A stretch of DNA of 43,245 nt from Synechococcales cyanobacterium S06. GTDB lineage: Bacteria; Cyanobacteriota; Cyanobacteriia; Cyanobacteriales; JAABRE01. The notes under the pieces are model-generated. The model saw only the letters and a list, made by a program, of their open reading frames with translations, was not told the origin of the DNA and searched no databases. Positions within the stretch are counted from its first letter, which is position 1, and each line of letters opens with the position of its first letter. The translations under genes were made by a program, and so were the position numbers. Location of the stretch: assembly GCA_011391125.1 (NCBI GenBank), contig JAABRE010000044.1:1-43245 (forward strand), in the 5' to 3' direction. This document shows positions 35,641 to 43,245 of this stretch, one piece after another.

Positions 35641-38600
35641 TAACTTTAAACTTCGCCACCATTGTTTGTAATTCTTGACTTACCGCTAATAATTCCTTAA
35701 AAGAATCTAACACTTGGGTCGCTGAAATCGAGTTTTCTTCAGCAATTTGAGCCACTTGACTCATGGTTTTACTAACTACTTTTGAATCTCTCGATTGTTC
35801 TACTGTTGTGGAAGCGATCGCCTCTACCAATTGATTAATTCGCAAAGAAGCCTCCGTAATTTGAGTTAAATTTTGTCTAGCTTCATCAACCAACCTGCTG
35901 CCTGTAACAACTTGTTCCGTACCAGCTTCCATGGCTGCTACCACCTCATTAGTTTCGGCTTGAATATCTTTAACTAACTTAGCAATTTCCGCCGTCGCTT
36001 CCGTTGATTGTCTCGATAGATTTCTGACTTCCTCCGCAACCACCGCAAAACCTCGGCCTTCCTCGCCAGCATGTGCCGCTTCAATGGAAGCATTCAAAGC
36101 CAACAAATTAGTCTGCTCAGAAAAACCGTTAATAAGATTCACCACCTTAGAAATTTTCTGGGAAGACTCCCCTAACCGTTTCACTTTTTTCGCCGTTTCC
36201 GCCACGGTTTCGCGAATGGTGATAATTCCTTGCACCGTTCTGTTCATTGCTTCATCACCCAAGGCCACAATTTCCGCCGCTTCTTGCACCGCTTGTTCAG
36301 CTTCCTTGGCGTTATTGGAAATCAGGGCAATGGATTCGGTCAAAAACTCAATCCCATTTAAAGCGGCGTTAATTTGCTTAGTTTGTCGAATAGCCCGTTT
36401 CGACAAAGATTGAATATAAGCATCATTAGTATTCGTAGTTTGAGCCATTTCCGAAGCAGATTTTTGCACCAGATTAACGATTTTACGGAGACTTTCGATG
36501 GTTGAGTTATAGGAATCAGCCACCGTGCCAATTTCATCCTCAGTAACTTGGGCGCGAATAGTCAAATCTCCTCGACTGACAGGATCAACTTGAATTAATA
36601 ATTCTAAGGCCCGTCGTTGTAGGGTTTCCTTCTCCTGTCTTTGTTGCTCTTCCGATCGCATTTGCCTGTCTAATAAATCATTGCGATCGAGGGCAAAACC
36701 AACCTGAGTGGCAATCTGGGAAAATAGGTCAATTTCCCCCTGTTGCCAGTTGCGAAAATCCGAACATTGGTGCGCGATAAATAAACCCATTAACTCATTA
36801 TTAACAATAATCGGGGCCACCAAATTGGCCTTGACTCCAAAAGGTTCTAATTGTTGTAAATGACACTTAGTCAAACCAGCTTGAAAAATATTTTCCGTTG
36901 CTTTGACTCGACCTTCCTTATATTTTTCCACATATTTATCGGCCATACAAGGATCATAAATTTTGGCATTTAAAGAAACAGGCCAACCAGAACCCACCGA
37001 CTCAGAAATAATCATACCCTGCCAATTTTCGTCAAAAGTATAAACAATTACTCTGTCTGTTGCCAAAGCCCTCCTAGTTTGATCAACCGCTAAACCAATA
37101 ATTTCGTGATAATTTTCACACCGACTAATCGCAATACTAATATCCTTTAAAATACCTGCGCGACGAGCTTCCTGACGCAATAATTCCTCATTATTTTCTT
37201 GGGTAATGACCATTTGGTTTAACTCTTGAGTGAGAACACCAATTTCGTCCGTGCGTTCACTTGCTTTCATACGCAACCCAGCTTCGCCTGCGCCAATTTT
37301 GCGGGCGAAAACCGCCAAATCTTGCACTGGTTTCGCAAAATTACTAGCAATACGAGTGGAAAAAACAATGGCGAGGAAAGCAATCACCACCCCAATACCA
37401 TAACCAGTGAACAATAAAATTCCTCTAGCTTGGTCTAGGGAAGTGGTTGGTTCACCAACATAAGCAATACCAATCGGTTTAGCATTTTCATCGAGTTGTT
37501 TTTGATGGTCATAAATGGGAGCATAACCAGTAAAATAATTAGTACCGACAATATTGGCCTCACCAAGAAAATGCTCTCCTTGATTCAAAACCCTGTCCGC
37601 GACTTCGCGAGAAACCCTGGTTCCGATCGCCCTAGTTTCCTGATCAGAATATGGTACATTAGTAGAAATGCGCCAATCTTGGGCAAAAATTGTCGCCGTG
37701 GAAATCTTATTTTTGGTTTTAAGATTGTCAACTATTTCATAATTACGATTAATTAAAGTACCGAGAATTACGGTACCAACGACCTGATTATTCACCTTAA
37801 GGGGATGAACCGACATGGCGACTAAACCTACTTTTCCGCCCTCAATATCGTAGGTATTTTCGGGGTAAGGTTGTTGTGGTTCAGGTAATCCTTGATTTTT
37901 TTGTGTTCTAATACCAATATTTGCTTGTTGCGCTAAACCTAAAGGTTCTAAATCTTGGGATTTAATTAACTCATATCCTGACAACTTTTCTTGTGTATCA
38001 AGAGCATTTTTGACAATGGGAATATTCCCTAAATTAATGCCAATGGGAAGGGAAAGTATCCGCAATTGCTGTTCTTGTTCATCATCATCTTCTTCTTCAC
38101 CGTGTAAATGTCCTTCCTCGTTTTGATGTTCTTCTGGTAAAGGAGGATATTGACTAAAATCTTCGTCAATAGTTTGGATAAATTGAGCGACAGTTTGGCC
38201 TTGAGAATCGGTAATCAGATAAAAACTTTCATCGGGCTGATCTTCAAATTGATCACCTAAAAACTGTTCCAATTTGCTTTTTTGAGAGGAATCATTTGGA
38301 TCAAGTTCACGACTTTCAATAAAACTAGCAATAAGTTCGGTTTCCAAACTTAGTTCATTAATAGTTTCATCTAAAGCCGTTTCTAAAGCTACTAAATCTC
38401 GGTCTAAGAGGTCAAGTAAATAGTTTTGTGCTTGGATTTTTTCTACTTGCAAAATCCCTTGGGTTACGGCAATTACTGGTAAGGTAACACCGGCCATAAT
38501 TAATAAAGTTAACTTATTACCAAAGTTTAAATTTTGCCATTTTTCCGTAATTTTTTGCTGAAAAATGGCGAACACATTGGGTTTATTTTCGCTTAAATCT

Positions 38601-38695
38601 TCTGAAGATTCTGTCAGAAATCTAACGGAATCTTGCGACTCTAAAATCTCATTTTCAGTAGTATCTAAGTCCGGTTTCTGAGATATATTTGTCAT
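35636..38695 (-). CDS. Methyl-accepting chemotaxis protein with cyanobacteriochrome-like GAF (PixJ-like)
   Basis: 1019 residues. Helix about 61-83, periplasmic Cache-like region with a His/acidic-rich insertion at 188-210, second helix about 426-449, HAMP about 450-505, GAF about 515-670, a second HAMP-like piece, then the MCP domain ([20 protein letters not shown] near 890). The GAF has DPCM at 581-584, close to the DXCF motif, and C611-H612 in [20 protein letters not shown] at the canonical bilin-binding position. It may therefore be a photoreceptor for phototaxis, but Met replaces the usual Phe and no lyase is needed to test this by sequence alone. The taxis operon context (PatA-type regulators, CheY, CheW) supports a pilus-based motility role. 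Confidence 0.9.
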   Translation of the reverse strand: MTNISQKPDLDTTENEILESQDSVRFLTESSEDLSENKPNVFAIFQQKITEKWQNLNFGNKLTLLIMAGVTLPVIAVTQGILQVEKIQAQNYLLDLLDRDLVALETALDETINELSLETELIASFIESRELDPNDSSQKSKLEQFLGDQFEDQPDESFYLITDSQGQTVAQFIQTIDEDFSQYPPLPEEHQNEEGHLHGEEEDDDEQEQQLRILSLPIGINLGNIPIVKNALDTQEKLSGYELIKSQDLEPLGLAQQANIGIRTQKNQGLPEPQQPYPENTYDIEGGKVGLVAMSVHPLKVNNQVVGTVILGTLINRNYEIVDNLKTKNKISTATIFAQDWRISTNVPYSDQETRAIGTRVSREVADRVLNQGEHFLGEANIVGTNYFTGYAPIYDHQKQLDENAKPIGIAYVGEPTTSLDQARGILLFTGYGIGVVIAFLAIVFSTRIASNFAKPVQDLAVFARKIGAGEAGLRMKASERTDEIGVLTQELNQMVITQENNEELLRQEARRAGILKDISIAISRCENYHEIIGLAVDQTRRALATDRVIVYTFDENWQGMIISESVGSGWPVSLNAKIYDPCMADKYVEKYKEGRVKATENIFQAGLTKCHLQQLEPFGVKANLVAPIIVNNELMGLFIAHQCSDFRNWQQGEIDLFSQIATQVGFALDRNDLLDRQMRSEEQQRQEKETLQRRALELLIQVDPVSRGDLTIRAQVTEDEIGTVADSYNSTIESLRKIVNLVQKSASEMAQTTNTNDAYIQSLSKRAIRQTKQINAALNGIEFLTESIALISNNAKEAEQAVQEAAEIVALGDEAMNRTVQGIITIRETVAETAKKVKRLGESSQKISKVVNLINGFSEQTNLLALNASIEAAHAGEEGRGFAVVAEEVRNLSRQSTEATAEIAKLVKDIQAETNEVVAAMEAGTEQVVTGSRLVDEARQNLTQITEASLRINQLVEAIASTTVEQSRDSKVVSKTMSQVAQIAEENSISATQVLDSFKELLAVSQELQTMVAKFKVS

Positions 38696-38744
38696 AATTT
38701 AGGAGTTAATAAAAATAAATTAAATAGAAATAATTAATAAATAA

Positions 38745-39302
38745 TTATGAATTATTTAAGCCTTGCAGGATGGCATAACTACCAAGAGACATTAACATAG
38801 TGCCATCATTTTTCACCCAATAGCCCTGCAAAAAAGGCACTAATTCCGGAGTTACCGCTGAAACCGGGGGAGATTCTAAAAAATCGGGATTTAACCATTC
38901 AATATCTTCGACTCGTTTAACCAATAATCCCACGGTTTTAATTCCGGCTGTTTTTGCCCTTCCCTTTCCTTTTCCTTCATGCAGGACAATAGCCGACAAA
39001 TTCGCCATACTACCCTGTTGTTCATACCAAGGGGTGAGGCCGATGAGATGTCCTAAATCAACCATCCAAAGAATTTCCCCACGCCAATTATAGACTCCCA
39101 TCACATAAGGTTTGCTATGGGGTATGGGGACAATTTGATGCTGGGGAATGGTGATAACTTCAGTAACTTGATTAATGGGAAGAATGGCCGTGGTATCTGG
39201 TACAAGATGAAAACGCAAAAATTGAACTGTATTCTCTTCTCTACCAGAGGTGTCTTGATTAGCAGATAAGGTTCCCGAGGAGAGAAAAAAGCCGGATTGC
39301 AT
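38745..39302 (-). CDS. CheW-like scaffold protein (PixI/PilI-like)
   Basis: 185 residues with a CheW domain: FLRFHLVPDTTAILPINQVTEVITIP, then MGVYNWRGEILWMVDLGHLIGL and a C-terminal receptor/kinase coupling strand pair. CheW bridges chemoreceptors and CheA. It lies 15 bases after cheY on the minus strand and 50 bases before the receptor gene. CheA is not in the window. Confidence 0.9.
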   Translation of the reverse strand: MQSGFFLSSGTLSANQDTSGREENTVQFLRFHLVPDTTAILPINQVTEVITIPQHQIVPIPHSKPYVMGVYNWRGEILWMVDLGHLIGLTPWYEQQGSMANLSAIVLHEGKGKGRAKTAGIKTVGLLVKRVEDIEWLNPDFLESPPVSAVTPELVPFLQGYWVKNDGTMLMSLGSYAILQGLNNS

Positions 39303-39316
39303 TGTTTAAGCTCCTG

Positions 39317-39676
39317 TTATAGCAGTTTGTTAACGGTTTTGACCAATTCTTCTTGATCGATCGGTTTCGTGATGTAAGCGTCTGCCCCTTGTTTTAGACC
39401 CCAAAATTTATCCATTTCTGTGCCTTTTGTGGAACATATAATCACTGGTATTTTGCTGGTAATATCTTCACCTTTCAATTCTCGACAAATTTCAAAACCA
39501 CTACGACCGGGTAAAACCACATCTAAAACGATGAGATCTGGTTTTTGAGCCTTAATTTTGTCGAGGGCTTCTTCACCACTTTGAGCTATAACAATGGTTA
39601 AACCACTTCCTTTGAGACAACCGGAAATTATTTCCCTTTCCGTGGCTGAATCATCAACTACTAAAACTGTGGGCAT
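39317..39676 (-). CDS. CheY-like single-domain response regulator (PixH/PilH-like)
   Basis: 119-residue receiver domain: D8/D9, phosphoacceptor D52 in LIVLDVVLPGRSGFEI, the switch Ser/Thr in VIICSTKG and K103 in YITKPIDQEEL. No output domain. In Pix/Pil systems the second CheY accelerates or sinks phosphate. It is followed by the CheW gene 15 bases downstream in the operon. ATG at 39676 after a GGAGG-like site in the 5' gap. Confidence 0.92.
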   Translation of the reverse strand: MPTVLVVDDSATEREIISGCLKGSGLTIVIAQSGEEALDKIKAQKPDLIVLDVVLPGRSGFEICRELKGEDITSKIPVIICSTKGTEMDKFWGLKQGADAYITKPIDQEELVKTVNKLL

Positions 39677-39738
39677 AAATATTGACCTCCTTTAATGAAC
39701 AACAGTAAGTTAAATTAACCGATCAGATTGTCTTAATT

Positions 39739-40932
39739 TTAAGTGGATTCTGTTACTTGAAGATATTTATTAATTATTTCTAGCACAATTTCGGCTTTTA
39801 CGGGTTTGCTGATAAAATCAGACGATCCCACCACTTTGGCGCGAACGCGATCGACTATACCATCATTACCGGTGAGAATCACGATGGGTGTTTCCCGAAA
39901 GGCCGACAATTTTCTTAATTGACTACAAATTTCATAGCCATTAGCTTCGGGCATAATTAAATCTAAAAAGATTAATTTTGGTTTTTTGGAAATTAGGGTA
40001 GAAATTGCCCTTAAAGGGTTATTAATGCCAATAAATTGATAACCTGCTTGGGTTAAAATAGACTCCATGGTTTGACAAATCACGGGACTATCATCAACAC
40101 AGGCAATTAACGGACCGATTTTACTTTCTGGTTCAAAGGGTGTTTTGCGTTTATTGGCGATAAAAGGAGGAGCTAAGTCACCAATCTCGCTTAAGTCGAT
40201 TAAACCAGTTTGTACATAAGGCATAAAAGAGCGGGTTAATTGGACAACATCTTTTTTCGTTTGAATCGCTAAATCTCGCAGAGTATGTTGTCCGTCAAGT
40301 AACTTGATTAATGCTTGAAATGTTTTGGGGGAGGTTTTATTTCTTAATTCCTCGATATTTTTAATAACCGGACAAATATTGGGTGAACGATCAGCTAATT
40401 TGGCACCTTGCCAAGCTTGCCAATCTTGCCAAGCTTGGACAATCACTTTTTGGGGATCTAGTAATAGTAATTGCTTCGGAAAAGCATTGCTATTAACAAA
40501 TTCGTAAGTTACTTCCATCGCTTGATTGAGATCAAAAAATACTTCTTCAATGATGGCTTTAATAATCTTAACAACTTCTTCACGACTAATTTCTTCTTGC
40601 TCCACCCACACTTGTAAAAGTTCGTATTCCCAACAAGCATTTAACTGCTCTTTATTGGCTAAGGTTAAAGCTTTTTGCAATTTTTCTGAGAAACTCACCG
40701 CTAATTTGGGTACTTGAGCTACCAAATTACGTCGCCAACGTCTAACAGGGTGGTTTCCCCCAGTAACATAAATTAATCTTCCCAGATAAAGGTAAAAAAC
40801 CCAAGATTTGCCATCTGGTTCTTGTAACCACAATTCTCCGGTGAATTGTGGTTCTTTTAAGGTTTGAAACAAATGTGCTTGTCTTGAACCAATAAATTCT
40901 CTTATGGGGATGGGGAGGTTATCTGTACTCAT
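39739..40932 (-). CDS. PatA-type response regulator (PixG/PilG-like), proximal copy
   Basis: 397 residues. The N-terminal ~260 residues are the PatA/DUF4388-type region (IPIREFIGSRQAHLFQTLKE, then SWVFYLYLGRLIYVTGGNHPVRRWRRN), and the C-terminal receiver domain carries D324 in LIFLDLIMPEANGYEI. PatA-type regulators act in phototaxis and pilus polarity and in heterocyst patterning. It is the gene immediately upstream of the CheY-like gene, and its order matches pixG-pixH-pixI-pixJ. Confidence 0.9.
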   Translation of the reverse strand: MSTDNLPIPIREFIGSRQAHLFQTLKEPQFTGELWLQEPDGKSWVFYLYLGRLIYVTGGNHPVRRWRRNLVAQVPKLAVSFSEKLQKALTLANKEQLNACWEYELLQVWVEQEEISREEVVKIIKAIIEEVFFDLNQAMEVTYEFVNSNAFPKQLLLLDPQKVIVQAWQDWQAWQGAKLADRSPNICPVIKNIEELRNKTSPKTFQALIKLLDGQHTLRDLAIQTKKDVVQLTRSFMPYVQTGLIDLSEIGDLAPPFIANKRKTPFEPESKIGPLIACVDDSPVICQTMESILTQAGYQFIGINNPLRAISTLISKKPKLIFLDLIMPEANGYEICSQLRKLSAFRETPIVILTGNDGIVDRVRAKVVGSSDFISKPVKAEIVLEIINKYLQVTEST

Positions 40933-41042
40933 TAGGGCTAATTGTTTAACTAAAGTTTAAATCTATTCTGGTTAATTTTACATTTTATGAATTTCATCTT
41001 CACCATTTACTGTCACATTTTTGACATTTTCTTGTTTTAACT

Positions 41043-42257
41043 TCAAATTGGAGGAGCTAAATATTTTTTTAGCATGATTAACATTTGCTCATCATCCACT
41101 GGTTTAAACAGAAAATCCGTAGCTCCGACCATTTTTGCCCTCATGCGATCGATTAAATTACCATTATCACTTAACATAATCAGGGGAATATTACGAAAGT
41201 AAGACAATTTTCTCAGTTGAGCACAAATTTCATAACTATTTCCTTGGGGTAATCCTAAATCTAAAAAGATAAAATTCGGTTTAGCTTCAATAATCTCGGA
41301 AATGGCTAAAATAGGATCAGTAAGTCCCCTAAATTGATAACCAGCTTGAGTGATAATACTTTCTAAAGTTTGTAAAACTAAAGGACTATCATCAAGACAA
41401 ATGATTAAAGGACTTTCACTGTTTAATTTTCCTAAAGTTTGATACCCACTGGGCAATGCAACAGGAATGGGTAAATCCTCAATCTCGTTTAATTCAATTA
41501 ATCCCAGTTGTATATAGGGCATTAATAAACGGGTTAATTGAACTAAATCTGGTTTAGTTTGGGTGGCTAAATCTCGTAATGTTTGTGTTTTGCTTAATAA
41601 TCTTATTAATATTTGAAAAGTTTGGCTCGATGTTTTCCCTTTTAATTGTTCTGGATATCTGATTATCGCCGCACAATTTGGTGAACGATCCGCCAATTTT
41701 GCCCCTTGCCAAGCTTGCCAATGTTTCCACGCTTCAACAATGACAGTATCAGCATCAATTAACACTAACGGAGACGGTAAGTTTTTATACTCCCGAAACT
41801 CGTAGGTTATTTGACCAACCTGAGTTAGATCAAAAAACATTTCCGCTAACATACCCTTGATAACTCTGGTAAATTGTTCTCGGCCAAGAGTACCTTCTCC
41901 CACCCAATAACACAATAAATCATAATCCCAAGAGATATTCAGATTTTTGCTTTTAGGTTGATAGGGCTTGTTTTTAAGATCGTCTAGCCGAGTGCTAGTC
42001 AAAGGAGCATAAATAATCAGGTTTCTAATCCATCTTCTCACCGGATGTTGCCCTCCAGTGCCATAGATTAATCTTCCCATATATACGAAAAAGCTCGATT
42101 TGACTCCTTTGGTGTCGGTTAAAATTAATTCCCCACTAAATTGGGGTTGTTTTAGGGTTTGAAACAAGGATATTTGTTTGGAAGCAATAAATTCCCTTAT
42201 GGGAATCAGGGGAGAATTACTGTCGTTGGTCATGGCTGATTGGTCTCTCTTTTTCAA
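41043..42257 (-). CDS. PatA-type response regulator, distal copy
   Basis: 404 residues; a paralogue of the 39739 gene over its full length (IPIREFIASKQISLFQTLKQ, VYMGRLIYGTGGQHPVRRWIRN, same middle part). The receiver phosphoacceptor is D333 in FIFLDLGLPQGNSYEI. It starts 110 bases upstream of the second copy, so they may form one operon or be separately promoted. The GGAGGAG near 41050 is in the gene end, not a ribosome site. ATG 42257 could also be 42233 (MTNDSNSPLIPIREF), the form matching the paralogue. Confidence 0.88.
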   Translation of the reverse strand: MKKRDQSAMTNDSNSPLIPIREFIASKQISLFQTLKQPQFSGELILTDTKGVKSSFFVYMGRLIYGTGGQHPVRRWIRNLIIYAPLTSTRLDDLKNKPYQPKSKNLNISWDYDLLCYWVGEGTLGREQFTRVIKGMLAEMFFDLTQVGQITYEFREYKNLPSPLVLIDADTVIVEAWKHWQAWQGAKLADRSPNCAAIIRYPEQLKGKTSSQTFQILIRLLSKTQTLRDLATQTKPDLVQLTRLLMPYIQLGLIELNEIEDLPIPVALPSGYQTLGKLNSESPLIICLDDSPLVLQTLESIITQAGYQFRGLTDPILAISEIIEAKPNFIFLDLGLPQGNSYEICAQLRKLSYFRNIPLIMLSDNGNLIDRMRAKMVGATDFLFKPVDDEQMLIMLKKYLAPPI

Positions 42258-42434
42258 CTGAGTGTTGCTTATTTTAATTTATCTTACTGGTTTGCCACAC
42301 TATAATCATTGTAAGTTCATTTAAACATTTTCTCTAGTTTTAAGTTTAATTTTTGAAAAATTGCTAAAGTTTAAACTGAGGCACAATTCGGTTTATATTT
42401 TTTGGTAAATCTGGTTACTTTTTGTCTTAAATAA

Positions 42435-43097
42435 ATGAATAATTTACCTGTTAATAACCATAGTCAAAGACTCCAAGAGTTAATCAAAAAGGTTGGTATT
42501 TCTAGTTTAAAAGAATTGAGTGAGGTTTCGGGTCTTTCTGAATGGCAAATTCGACGAGTGGAATCTGGTTTATTACCTAAAATGTCGGTGGAAACTCTGA
42601 TAAAATTGTCTCATTCTTTGCAAGTTTCGGTCGATAATTTATTAAACATTTTTGTCCCTCTTTCTCCATTTTCTCAAGATTTAATTATTCCTAAATCTGA
42701 CTCTACAGAAGTTCATTCTTTTCAAGTGGAATACCAGCGTTTACAAGAAAAATTGGCCAGTTTAGAGTCTAATTTACAGGAACAATGGCAAAATTCCAGT
42801 TTGGATATTTTGGAATCTTGGTTAATTTATTGGCCAACAGCCATCGCTGCTGTGGAAAACAACCCAGCTTTACCTGCTCAAAATATTATCCCTCTGGTAA
42901 AACCTGTACAACAATTAACGGAATCTTGGGGTTTACAGGCGATCGCCTCTGTTGGCCAAGAAATCCCTTATAATCCCCAAGTTCACCAATTAATTGAGGG
43001 ATTAGCCCAAGAAGGCGACTTAGTTAAAGTGCGCAATGTGGGTTACAGGAAAGGAGAGAAGTTACATTTGAAGGTCAAAGTTAGCTTAATCAGTTGA
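42435..43097 (+). CDS. XRE-type HTH protein with coiled coil and GrpE-like C-terminus
   Basis: 220 residues. An XRE-like helix-turn-helix at about 12-68 (ELSEVSGLSEWQIRRVESGLLPKMSVETL) is followed by a coiled coil (about 95-130) and a C-terminal ~90 residues ending QEIPYNPQVHQLIEG and VRNVGYRKGEKLHLKVKV, which resemble the GrpE beta-domain in spacing. It may be a transcription regulator with a chaperone-like domain. It diverges from the PatA-type genes across 177 bases. The terminal codons ATC-AGT-TGA come from the heptad array that follows. Confidence 0.75.
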   Translation: MNNLPVNNHSQRLQELIKKVGISSLKELSEVSGLSEWQIRRVESGLLPKMSVETLIKLSHSLQVSVDNLLNIFVPLSPFSQDLIIPKSDSTEVHSFQVEYQRLQEKLASLESNLQEQWQNSSLDILESWLIYWPTAIAAVENNPALPAQNIIPLVKPVQQLTESWGLQAIASVGQEIPYNPQVHQLIEGLAQEGDLVKVRNVGYRKGEKLHLKVKVSLIS

Positions 43098-43118
43098 TAG
43101 TTGATAGTTGATAGTTGA
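43092..43118. repeat. AGTTGAT heptad array, about 4 copies
   Basis: AGTTGATAGTTGATAGTTGAT follows from the stop codon of the HTH gene and abuts the MITE at 43119. It is the same heptad as 35558-35640 on the opposite strand and the units in 21502-21557. Confidence 0.9.
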
Positions 43119-43245
43119 TATAGTGATTCCAATTAAGATTAAAACAGTTGAAAAATAGGTTCGTAGTTGCGCTTTAGCGCTTCTTAGGACTAAAGTCCAA
43201 CAACAAACTAAAAACTTTTGTTTAATTTTTATTTGGAATTACTAT
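43119..43245 (-). mobile_element. 128-bp MITE with TATAGTRATTCCAA terminal inverted repeats (copy 2)
   Basis: Reverse complement of 15053-15180, with only a few differences over its length; the last base of the 128-base element lies just outside the window. The start TATAGTGATTCCAATT and the end TTGGAATTACTAT are inverted. It is inserted directly next to the heptad array. Confidence 0.9.

Overview
The window comes from a cyanobacterium. It encodes phycobilisome core proteins (ApcE, ApcA, ApcB, ApcC), a cyanobacterial-type UbiA prenyltransferase, a PatA/Pix/Pil-type taxis operon and small DUF families typical of the phylum. It is AT-rich, carries many HIP1 octamers (GCGATCGC), and is full of short repeats. 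I cannot name the genus from sequence alone; a low-GC lineage is likely.

Layout. (1) 1-2.4 kb: broken 3' end of a large sacsin-like gene, a DUF4926 gene, a HicA/HicB pair and a DUF6888/DUF6887 pair. (2) 2.4-5.4 kb: ubiA diverging from ppx plus a SRPBCC gene. (3) 5.4-11.5 kb: a very large Eco57I-like restriction-modification gene invaded in frame by several repeat families, a PIN-domain toxin/antitoxin pair between two copies of a methyltransferase 3' end, and that methyltransferase. (4) 11.8-14.5 kb: apcE. (5) 14.6-19.4 kb: a degraded accessory island with a UPF0175 gene, a MITE, gene fragments, an orphan gene, a RelE-like toxin with a stop codon, HicBA, and a methyltransferase-nuclease fusion. 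(6) 20.1-21.5 kb: apcABC. (7) 21.6-27.6 kb: ftsW, a REC-histidine kinase, DUF427, a membrane-anchored globin, a candidate structured RNA and ilvD. (8) 27.6-29.3 kb: a minisatellite and two VapBC-like modules whose antitoxins share a nearly identical first half. (9) 29.3-32.7 kb: a BMP-family binding lipoprotein translationally overlapping a hybrid histidine kinase. (10) 32.7-42.3 kb: a minus-strand taxis operon of two PatA-type regulators, CheY, CheW and two GAF-containing chemoreceptors, without CheA. (11) 42.4-43.2 kb: an HTH protein with a GrpE-like tail, a heptad repeat and a second MITE copy.

How it fits together. Core photosynthesis and housekeeping genes alternate with short accessory patches. 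The accessory patches show repeated partial duplications: three direct-repeat pairs about 140-160 bp long each bracket an inserted gene or toxin module, and several toxin genes are dead while the antitoxin is intact. The strongest candidates for new biology are the repeat-bracketed toxin cassettes, the periplasmic-binding-protein/hybrid-kinase pair, the cyanobacteriochrome-like GAF in a chemoreceptor, the rod-shaped RNA upstream of ilvD, and heptad arrays that supply stop codons. I did not find a clearly new multi-gene defence system.
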